A DNA stretch of 63,519 bases from Nemertoderma westbladi (Eukaryota; Xenacoelomorpha; Nemertodermatida; Nemertodermatidae): positions 1 through 63,519 of the forward strand of contig JAUCBJ010007279.1 in NCBI GenBank assembly GCA_032718475.1, read 5' to 3'. Shown here piece after piece: positions 54,939 to 63,519 of this stretch. The notes under the pieces were generated by a model. It was given only the letters and a program-made list of their open reading frames with translations. It did not search any database and had not been told where the DNA came from. The translations under genes were made by a program, and so were the position numbers. Position 1 is the first letter of the stretch. Each line of letters opens with the position of its first letter.

Positions 54939-57128
54939 GTTTGCGTGTACAGTTGAATGCCTACTGCTTATATTACAGTCTGAGCAAGTCTAGTAATTCA
55001 GTATTAACTGCTAGCCCAGTAATTAATTACCGATACTGCTACTCAGTGCAGCGTGATATATATATATATTAGAATACCGGTATGCTTATAGTATATATAA
55101 CTATAAGTATTATTACAGACTAGGTTTATCACAGAATACCGGTATAATTTTAGCACAAATATATAAATATATAATAGGCCTATCGGGAATACCGGTATAC
55201 AGCTTACAGTTTGCAGTATATATAAGTATAATTCTGTACTAGAATTAATTACACAAGTACCGGTATAATTTCAGCCCAGATTTATAGAAATAAAGATAAT
55301 AGGCCTATCGTAAATACCGGTATATCAATTATTTTAAATAATTGAATTTCTGAATTTTAGGGTTACTTGGTTACTTTACTTACTTTATTACCGTTATTTG
55401 AGCAGTAGTCCAACTGATATTGAGACCTAATGGTTGTATGGTAGGCCTACTATTTATAAATCGTTAGGTTTGATTTATAATATATATATACCCGTTTAAT
55501 GGGTTTTGTCAATGTTTGAAATAAATGTTATTATTTCTGGGGAGTAATCACTACACAAAGCGGTGCGCTTTCAGTGAAGTGCTACTTATAGGACACTAAA
55601 ACAAATAATGCTAATTTACCTAAGTTACTTAATACTACAAATTACGTACAATTCGGGTGAGATTTCAATTTCTAAATAAACACAAAAATTTAATTACAAA
55701 TACACAAATACAATTTTTAGGGTAATTTTACAAGAAGTCTACAAACCAGCCTAACAAAGGGTTAGAAATCTGGTTATTACAACGGACAAGGTACTACAGT
55801 ATTTGAAAATAATAAGTAGTAGTAAATACACTGCGTTGTCCAGATAGGAAAATACCACCGCCTGACGACCTATAGCCGTATCGCTATACGTACTACGTTA
55901 TGTATCACGGAGTGTTCCTACCTAGAAGTTAATAGAGCTAATCGAATGTGCCTATCAACCACTTTACAACACAAATATAATGCCTACTTTAATTACTTTC
56001 GGAAAGCACTGTACGCTAAACCCTAAATTAGGTACGAGTACTTGTACAACAGATAATCAGTAGTTAAATATACTTGAACAGCTAAAAGAACCACGGCATC
56101 TGCTGGAGTGACCGGTGCACAAAATCACCAGTCTTTACCTACGCCAAGCAGCCCGTGTAGTACCGGGGTTAATTTAACTATAACGGTATGTATAACAAAC
56201 ACAATTACTGTAGGAACAAACTTGGGGACATGAATGTTGCGAATAATAGCATAAACTCTGAATAATAAATATTACGCTACGCGTACAAACTGCTCAAACA
56301 AAATGTAGACCAAACACTGACAGACTACTATCAAGCCTAAATAAACTACAGGACATGCAGACTCCGAAAAAGTTAGGTAGTATGCGTTCTAACCCAGTAG
56401 GACGACTTATTCTTTAGACGGGGGTTTACCTTACAGCTTTGGCTGCCCCTACTTCCTAACCGTTCTTTATCGGACAAGGGCTCTACACACACTGCAATCC
56501 GTTCAGACCTAACAACAGCCAGACAACTATCCAGCCTACAAATTATCTAAATAAATATTATACGCTACCTGTACAGACTATACAAGCAAAGTACAGACTA
56601 AACGATGGCAGACTACTCTCAAGCCTAAATAAACTACAGGACATGCAGACTCCGAAATGATTAGGTAGTATGCGTTCTAACCCAGTAGTACGACTTATTC
56701 TTTAGACGGGGGTTTACCTTACAGCTTTGGCTGCCCCTACTTCCTAACCGTTCTTTATCGGACAAGGGCTCTACACACACTGCAGTCCGTTCAGACTTAA
56801 TAACAGTCAGACAACAGCTCAGCCTACAAATTCTCTATACAATCTGAACAGGCTTACACGCCTTCTGCTCAATATTGGCCTACAAACAAATAAAACTGAC
56901 AGAAATAAGTAAAATCTCAATAAAAAACCAGGCGTCCCCGATTTAATATCGAGACCCACCGATATACAATAATCAAAATCGAATAATACTAAATGTACTT
57001 GTACAGCAGTACCGGTACCGGTTATGACAGTTGGGCCTACTGACCTACAGAAGTACCGTTCAGGTTTACCGGTTGACCGGTACTTTCAACTTTATTGCTT
57101 ACTGCAATAAAGAAGATATATCCTTTAT
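54939..57128 (-). other. BEL 5' leader, 2.2 kb
   Basis: Untranslated leader between the 5' LTR and gag. It contains several ATACCGGTAT palindromes (about 55075-55320, 57020-57080) and a 288-bp tandem duplication. No tRNA-complementary primer site starting TGG was found next to the LTR end, so the primer is unknown. Confidence 0.6.
56258..56835 (-). repeat. 288-bp tandem duplication in the BEL leader
   Basis: The two units (about 56258-56545 and 56546-56835) share long near-identical blocks such as AATAAACTACAGGACATGCA, GTAGTATGCGTTCTAACCCA and TTACAGCTTTGGCTGCCCC. The offset between matching words is 288 bp. Unit ends are more diverged. Confidence 0.85.
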
Positions 57129-58313
57129 TGTTCGCGCTTTCAGACCTTTGGCAGTTTAACCCGCCAAATTATGATGTCTTCTAGATAATAAATCGCTTTT
57201 AGCCTATGACAAGTATTTGATTCACTACACTAGTTGAAACCAATCTGTGCGCGATCATTCACCCGCTGGATATACCCGGGAGATTGATTTTGACAGCTTA
57301 ATCTTATTGCTATGTAAGCCTAATGTATTATTCGACTGACAGTATCATATAATCTCTGACAATATTATTCACCTTCGGGGAATATTAACAGTTCCTTTAG
57401 GACGTGGCGCTCTATCTATATAAACAGAGTTATGACTTAAACTACTCACAACGATATGGCTTAGTTATAATTCACATATATGGCGCATTCTTTAGGAAAT
57501 GCTTCTTTATCAGTCTCACTCATACACAATGCTGCACAATACTGCACACTAATCTGCCGATCTTCACTGATTTTAGTCACATATAAAAGGAACACAGACC
57601 GACTCATGTAGGGTCTATCAAATAACATTAGATTCACTTCAAACCACTTTAACATAAGTCACAATCGTTATATGTAACCTTTCTCTCTTACCTTCGGTAT
57701 ATCAAGAATATTGGGTTTTCGGGGTTATTTCTCGTTATTCCAATATAATAATTCATCAACAAATATAATGAATAACCGACAGCAAAATCAGTAAAGTTAA
57801 GGTATAAATGATTTGGTATGATATACCACATGTAGTGCAGTTTGTAAGTTGTTGTTGAGTCAGTTGTTGATTTGAGTATGTACAGTTCGATTTGATAAAG
57901 GATATATGTCCTTATAATTAAGCCTACTAGTGTTAGGCTAAAAGCAGAAAAGCACAAAACACTAAAAGCCGTTCTTTCGTGGCTCAGGACTGAAAAAGTA
58001 AACACTGCCCTCTGCCTCACGTGATTTCTAGGAAATTTCCAAATCTAGGCCTATAAAAATGCTCTGATTGGTTGACTGAACCGTCGTCATAGTAACTACT
58101 GTTTCAAGAGGATTCAGCTACTTTGCGTCATAGAATTGCCATAGAATCACCAACCATGTCTTCCAAAGTACACATACGGAGGAAATAGCTCTTAGATCCT
58201 CTAAAAACACCGATACAGCAATAATACGGGCTCCTACACCTATTAAATCAACTACAGAGTATTTTAATGTAAAATAATAAAAATAACGGGGCAATTCAGC
58301 AAAGGCTTTTACA
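57129..58313 (-). repeat. 5' LTR of the BEL element
   Basis: 1,185 bp. In element sense it begins TGTAAAAGCC at 58313 and ends GCGCGAACA at 57129, with the same TATA-like and GCGCCACGTCC blocks as the 3' LTR. It should drive gag-pol transcription leftward. Confidence 0.95.
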
Positions 58314-58318
58314 CGCTG

Positions 58319-58800
58319 AATCGATTGAAAGTAATATTGAAGTCTCAAGCCTTACTGGTACGTCATTATTGGTACACCAGAATTAGGGCGTGGTACTTTT
58401 ACAAAATTTGAATAAGTGCCACTCCCTAATTTTGGTGCTCCAAAAATGCCGAACCACTAAGTCTTCAGGCTTCGATAATATTTTCAATCGAATTCAGCGG
58501 TCAGTCCAGAAAACCTATAAATGTGAGTTGAAATCTCAACTTTGCTTTATTTTCCGAATCTCGTATTTTTCAATATTTGAAGTGCCACACCCTAATTCTG
58601 GTGCTCCAAAAAGGACGAACCACTAAGTCTTCAGGCTTCGATAATATTTTCAATCAATTCAGCGGTCCAGAAATCATATAAAAACGCGTTGAAATCAAAA
58701 GATGGCGGTATTTTCAGAATATCGTATTTTTCAAAATTTGAGGTGCCACGCCCACTTCTTATGTGCGCGAAAAATAGCATCCAGTTCAATTTTCGGAAAT
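58319..58800 (+). repeat. 166-bp satellite, ~2 direct units plus an inverted one
   Basis: CCCTAATTYTGGTGCTCCAA recurs at 58424 and 58590 (166-bp offset), followed each time by CGAACCACTAAGTCTTCAGG and GCTTCGATAATATTTTCAAT. The part left of about 58405, together with 37681-37874, is the same sequence inverted, so the BEL element inserted into an inverted pair of satellite units. Confidence 0.8.
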
Positions 58801-59109
58801 GGAATATAATCACATTCGATTCAGCGTAGTGAAAAACATACTAATGCTAGCCAACAATGCCACACTATCAGTTTTTAGAATATCAAAAAAATGTATATTT
58901 GGTCCTGGGACTACTTCTATTTTCCATGAAAATTATAATACCCACCTTATGAAATTTGCATTTTTTTGGATTTGAAAATATTCTTCGATAATTCTTTCAC
59001 CTACAACCCAAAATTCGTAGGATTTTATTGGATGAGTACAAATATACAGCGGGGGGCCGAATCGACCCCCCGCCAGTGCTGCTAATGGTCTAAACACCCC
59101 AGTGGTAAT

Positions 59110-59300
59110 AGGGTTAAGAAATTTGTATGTTAGTAGAACTATTTTAAACTGAATGCGGCGATTAATCGGAAGTAAATGCAGGTCTTTAAGTACTGGAGTA
59201 ATGTGATCTCTCTTCCTAGTACCAGCCAGTAATCGTGCTGCCCCCCACGATCTGGTATTTCCGAATAAACAGTTTCCAGTCCTGGTATAAATTAATATTC
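59110..59300 (-). pseudogene. LINE reverse-transcriptase fragment
   Basis: The minus-strand translation reads ARLLAGTRKRDHITPVLKDL followed by LLPINRRIQFKIVLLTYKFL, the conserved segment after the catalytic domain of CR1/L2-like LINE reverse transcriptases. It then passes into an unrelated G-rich sequence at TATTACCACTGGGG, as does the remnant at 37 kb. Confidence 0.75.
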
Positions 59301-59370
59301 TAGAAGTCCATGGGTCAACCCGCCCTACCACTAGTCGTCACACTATTCGTCACACTATTTGTGAATAAAG

Positions 59371-59946
59371 ATGGGGAGAAAGTGTAGTGTTGCTGGTTGT
59401 CGTACGGGGTACAAACCCGCTGAAGATAATCCTGGTCCCGGTCCCAATCCCAAGGTAACAATACACAGATTTCCCACGGACCCAACCGAACTTCAGAAGT
59501 GGCTACATCGGCTACCGAATTTTATAGACCCTGATGCAGTCACCGGAAATATGGGAGTGTGTGGATTGCACTGGCCTGGTGGTTGTGCCATGAGGACAGC
59601 ACCCGGCGGTGCTTTATCACCAGTGAATGCACCAAGCATCTTCATAACGGAACTGAACCGTGGCGGTTTGGTTTATCCGGATGATGAGTTGGTTTCTTTT
59701 TGCTTTCTAGCATTCAACTTCTTTCGTCAATCACCAACACAGTTCTGCCGTACGAGTTTCGTGCAAGCTCTGAAGAATATTGCCGAGATATATTTCACTG
59801 ATGAAATGTTTACTTTTCCGTTGTTCAGGAAACTCTCAAACGTGTTGTTTCATAATTTCTGCCACAATACGGTGAAGGTCGCTGATGTGACACCGACGCG
59901 GTGCAGGAACGACAAAGACCAGTCCAAAGTTCGAAAACTCCGATAA
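59371..59946 (+). CDS. THAP zinc-finger protein, possibly P-transposase derived
   Basis: A 191-residue frame with a good start context (AAGATGG) and an AATAAA at 60006-60011. The N-terminus is a THAP DNA-binding domain: C5-x4-C10, a conserved HRFP and KW (W44), then C64-x2-H67 and a terminal APSIF in place of the usual AVPTIF. After residue 90 the segment RGGLVYPDDELVSFC resembles the later part of P-element-like (THAP9-type) transposases, but the RNase H-like catalytic region between is missing. It could be a small domesticated THAP factor, an internally deleted P-type element, or one exon of a larger gene. No flanking inverted repeats were recognised. Confidence 0.7.
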   Translation: MGRKCSVAGCRTGYKPAEDNPGPGPNPKVTIHRFPTDPTELQKWLHRLPNFIDPDAVTGNMGVCGLHWPGGCAMRTAPGGALSPVNAPSIFITELNRGGLVYPDDELVSFCFLAFNFFRQSPTQFCRTSFVQALKNIAEIYFTDEMFTFPLFRKLSNVLFHNFCHNTVKVADVTPTRCRNDKDQSKVRKLR

Positions 59947-60011
59947 TTGTCATTAAACTGTATTTTGTACTACAATGTTTGTGAATTATAATGATAAAAC
60001 AGTGCAATAAA

Positions 60012-61671
60012 TTTAACACTCAGATAAAAAATATATTGAAATGATCCGAAACATAACCAGTTTAACATCATATCTATTCTAACTGACATTCTGAAAGATT
60101 GCGTGTGGCACATTTGTTAAATTGTAAAAGCACTGCAAACAATAGCAATACTCTAATAATTGAAAGTCCATCAAATGACAAAACATAAAATTTATAAGTA
60201 TTTTTCGTTCCATAGTGAAATAAAGTACCGGGAAAATAACGTAAAGTAACAAATTGGAAACATTAATAAAGCAACTATAGAAAAAGTGTGTTCGTTTGCA
60301 ATGTATAATGATACCATATAATGTTACGTTTAACAGTCAACAGTGAAATAAAGTAACACAGGTGAGTGAAATAAAGTAAATGGTCACTAATCTTCAAACC
60401 ATGTAATACAGGATATGTTTCCGCAGGCTGACATAGATATTATGATAATTCGACGTGACGTGGCCGAGATAATGTACAATGTTGTGTTTAAAAGTGAAAT
60501 AAACTAACTTAGGAATGTGAAATAAAGTGATGAATGACCAACAATTTTCAAACCATGTGATAGAAGATATGTGTCGGCATGTTCCCAGAAATTTTAAAAA
60601 AATTTCACCAAGATGCCGCTGAGATATATATGATAGTGTACGGTGCTTTAAAACCATATCAGTAAACGCTATTGCTTACTTAGGCCCCCGCTAATTTCAA
60701 TACCCCTCTCGCTGCATGACCTGTTATTTAGTACACCTTGCTGTAAATACAGCATTGCACGAATTGACCAATATTACAGGAAACGCAAAAGAATAGGTTG
60801 GCGTACTGAAATACAGAAATGAAAGAAATCAGACAGATAGTAGATAGATGAAACCCAAAACTGATACCAATAAAGCCCAAACCAACCGCCTAAGTACATG
60901 CAACCAAAATAAGAAAGAACCAAAAGTAAGAATAATTAGGACCAAAATTGTTTACTACTATATCTAACCTGCATAACCAATAACTCTATATTGGCTGTAT
61001 TGCACAGTCTACAGTAATAATAGATATCTTATATAATGCAGTAAGTACAGTAAGTATATAAGTAAATAATACAGCAGTAAACAGACCATACAGACACCAC
61101 CAGAAATATATCTATGAACAAGATGGGTACAGTACAACCTAACTGACTGGCGAAATATAAATACTGTACATACAAATAAACCAAAAGTATAAACAGTAAC
61201 AGCAGTAAGAAGTTTCAGCACGCACTGACACATGCAGACTTCAGACAGGTACTGTAGGCAGACTTCAAGCTAAGTGATTGAAAGAGTGTGGCTGCCGTTA
61301 CTTTTTGGCAAATGAACAATGCAGTGCAGGTCCAGGATGAGTGACAGCCGTTGTCCGTGAGCCCCGGGATGCGCCAGCAGTGCATTACCTACTGTATTAA
61401 CCTATCTGATTTAGCCGTAATTTATTTTTGAACTGTTTTTCCACCAACCTGGCTATAGAATCCAGGATTGTGTTGTGTTATGTTCTGTTGGTTGCTACAG
61501 TATATGGCACTAACAGTATAGACTGATAGAAGCGGCAATAAGAAAGCTAAGTGAATAAACATTCGCACAGATATTGAAAACCGTCGTGTCAGTCTAGCTG
61601 TTGGGCAGTCAGTCACATTACACGTGGGATACTGATCTGTAATATCGTTATCGGTAGGTATCGGTAATACT
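60012..61671. other. AT-rich non-coding region with a GTGAAATAAAGT repeat
   Basis: No supported gene. The word GTGAAATAAAGT recurs (about 60217, 60342, 60367, 60508), and TTCAAACCATGT at 60393 and 60546 marks a ~153-bp imperfect tandem repeat. Confidence 0.55.
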
Positions 61672-62195
61672 TACCGAAATTATGGAATAAAATTGTCGCG
61701 AAATTAAATATTAATTTCTTATCAGGTAGGCCTAAAATTATTTTGTTGTGTACTGTTGTACTGTATAACAAACTATGTAGGGAAGCCTACCGGGTCCCGT
61801 ACCTGTCAAATATAGTAATAGCGGGTTAGCTAATAGGCCTGTTTGCCTGTGTACTGGAATAGCTTGGTCTCGGACTGATTGCTGAGGATTTGGATTAGGA
61901 AGTTAGGCCCGTTACCGTACGTAATGTACATGACTTACGCTACAACATGTCGGTACAACATAGGTACCGGTACCTACCTGCCTACTGCCACACTGGAATA
62001 TAAAGAGCTGGGTCCCGGTTAGGTACCTACCCTGGCAGCTACCGGTAGGGATCTCTGTCCCGGTGGTTACCACACTTAACTTAAGCCTACTTATGTTAGA
62101 ATATTAGTTGTAGGCTTAGGCTAGGCCTGATCTGATAAGAAATAAATATTTAATTTCGCGACAATTTTATTCAATAATTTGGGGAATTCTCTTGT
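61672..62195. mobile_element. Fold-back element with ~65-bp arms
   Basis: GAATAAAATTGTCGCGAAAT and ATTTCTTATCAG (left arm, 61684-61725) are mirrored by CTGATAAGAAAT and ATTTCGCGACAATTTTATTC (right arm, about 62113-62174). AGGCCTA/TAGGCCT words lie just inside both arms. No coding capacity. Confidence 0.75.
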
Positions 62196-63519
62196 AGAAA
62201 AGCAACGCGTGGAAAATTTATCTAAAAGTTGGTACCCGGTGTTATTTTTTTGTGATCTTTCTTCGAATATATGCGAAGTACAACAGCGACACCAACTCAA
62301 TGAGGTTGTTCTGCAACGGCGTTCCCGTCAGTAACAGACGCCGTTCCACGCAAATCTTTATCAGGTGTTTGTACCAACACTAAAGTTCAGTCAAATAGTA
62401 TATTTAAATACATAGAAACTCTTAGAGCACCAAACTTAAGCTAGCTATTTGAAAAATGTATTTGATTTTGATTTTTGAGATACATGGATTTACCTTACAA
62501 ATTCTAACCAGTTTACTTATATTACATCATGTAAATTATATAAATTTCCACAGCAGTTCCTAAGCCAAAACAATGAAACTCGCATAAGATACATGGTGTA
62601 CGCTTATAGTCGCATGGAGTGTCAATATCACATTAGGGTTACATGGTTCTGCCGTGGCATGCTTTAACAAATTCATACAATGCAGTTACATTCTACCCCC
62701 TTTTTAACCCCTTTATAGTTTAGATGCACTCTAATAAGTTCTACCACCAGATAGAGCTCGCCGTAAGCTTTAATTAAAACTATACCAATATCTCATTTTC
62801 GTCAAAATTTGAGTTACATGGGTTTGCCTTAGGACGGCAGTATAGGTCATCTCCTACTTAGATACTCCAGTAGTTTTCGAGATATGGGGAGTTCCTGGCA
62901 ACCATTATTACCATATCAACACCTTTCGGAATTGATAAAATTATTACACAAAATACATCACCGTTCAAAGACATTGGTATAACCAAATAGGCCTACTACT
63001 CTTTTTGGTTTACTTGAATTCATTATTAGTAATCGAAAGCAAGATTAGTAATAAAATTTTTATTTTTTAATAGAAACTAAAAGAACACCAAAAGTGCAAC
63101 TAGCTGTAAATTTTCAAACAACGAAAAGTATTAAATTTGCAGTACAATTTCGTTGGGAAAGTTTATTCCTCAACATCAAACATATCGAAGAGTTGTGTAA
63201 TATAACAACATTGGCATGTTGTTATATTAGTTATCATTCAGGTATTTGTACCCCCTGGAGCACAAAAAAACAAGTACCGGTAGTGGAAATATGATAATGA
63301 AAAATCACCGCGAAATCAAATTGTATTTATGACCATATGGGCTTTTGGGATGCTGATCACAAACATGGCACTGAAAAATAACCTACCTTGTTGATAACGA
63401 CTTTTTTAGATACGTGTCAATGTGCGGCACGAAAAATACATGTCCCACAAATTTGAAAAAATTAAAAATCATTTCCAAATCAACATTACCGATATAATAA
63501 TCGATATATCATAATCGAT
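62196..63519. other. Non-coding right end of window
   Basis: No gene recognised. The last ~180 bases belong to the dispersed family also seen at 3360-3520. Confidence 0.5.

Larger units (their letters stand above)
37875..58313 (-). mobile_element. BEL/Pao LTR retrotransposon, 20.4 kb, with nested LINEs
   Basis: The two LTRs (37875-39060 and 57129-58313) start TGT and end ACA, and are almost identical. The element is flanked by an exact 5-bp direct repeat CGCTG (37870-37874 and 58314-58318), as expected of one insertion event. The joined flanks rebuild a satellite unit whose uninterrupted relatives lie at about 58480 and 58655. On the minus strand the order is 5' LTR, 2.2-kb leader, gag-pol (54938 to 46887), a 3' region carrying two LINE copies, a purine-rich tract, 3' LTR. 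Without the LINEs (about 4.7 kb) the element would still be near 15.7 kb, long for the family. Confidence 0.93.

Noticed and set aside
57090-57128. tRNA primer binding site next to the 5' LTR
   Set aside because: No TGG-initial tRNA-complementary word within the first tens of bases after the LTR; primer left unassigned.

Overview
The window looks like an accessory, repeat-dominated stretch of a large, AT-rich animal genome, probably a marine invertebrate. Supporting signs are spliced genes with GT-AG introns, a fibrinogen-related lectin-like gene, an RFX X-box promoter, BEL/Pao and APE-type LINE retrotransposons, hAT-like elements and a tRNA-derived SINE. The frequent 'taggcctac' words would suit an echinoderm or related deuterostome, but that is an impression, not a proof. 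Very little of the 63.5 kb is ordinary host coding sequence.

Host-type genes. (1) A four-exon secreted gene at 10.6-13.7 kb (+) has a TATA box, a signal peptide, a Cys-bearing linker, a coiled coil built from 15 near-identical heptads, and a fibrinogen C-terminal domain missing its first subdomain. (2) A compact 191-codon gene at 14.4-15.0 kb (-) has two RFX X-box-like sites within 100 bp of its ATG and an AATAAA 27 nt after its stop, so it is probably ciliary. (3) A THAP zinc-finger gene at 59.4-59.9 kb (+) is perhaps derived from a P-type transposase.

Mobile DNA. The largest object is one BEL/Pao retrotransposon on the minus strand, 37875-58313 (20.4 kb). It has nearly identical 1.19-kb LTRs, a 5-bp target duplication (CGCTG) and a gag-pol frame broken only by one in-frame TAA. 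Its 3' region holds a near-intact APE-type LINE followed head to tail by a 5'-truncated sister copy. A third LINE copy at 31.7-34.0 kb interrupts a family B DNA polymerase gene of Polinton/adintovirus-like type, and is itself interrupted by a hAT-like element with an 8-bp target duplication. Two copies of another hAT-like family lie at 16.8-21.7 and 24.2-25.4 kb. Other non-autonomous elements with inverted arms lie at 4.1, 6.4-9.2, 26.4 and 61.7 kb.

Tandem repeats. There are arrays of 67 bp (4.7-6.1 kb), 32 bp (9.7-10.3 kb), 21 bp (coding, 12.8-13.1 kb), 62 bp (17.2-20.3 kb, exactly 51 units), 27 bp (22.0-23.9 kb), a ~22-bp palindromic unit (28.1-29.0 kb) and a 166-bp satellite (58.4-58.8 kb). 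The strongest novel observation is that the 62-bp satellite sits inside one hAT-like copy, while the sister copy has only one diverged unit-like segment at the matching place. This looks like a satellite being born from a transposon, followed by a recent duplication of a 22-unit (1,364-bp) block.

All comparisons were made by eye. No database search or alignment program was used, and boundaries given as approximate are so.
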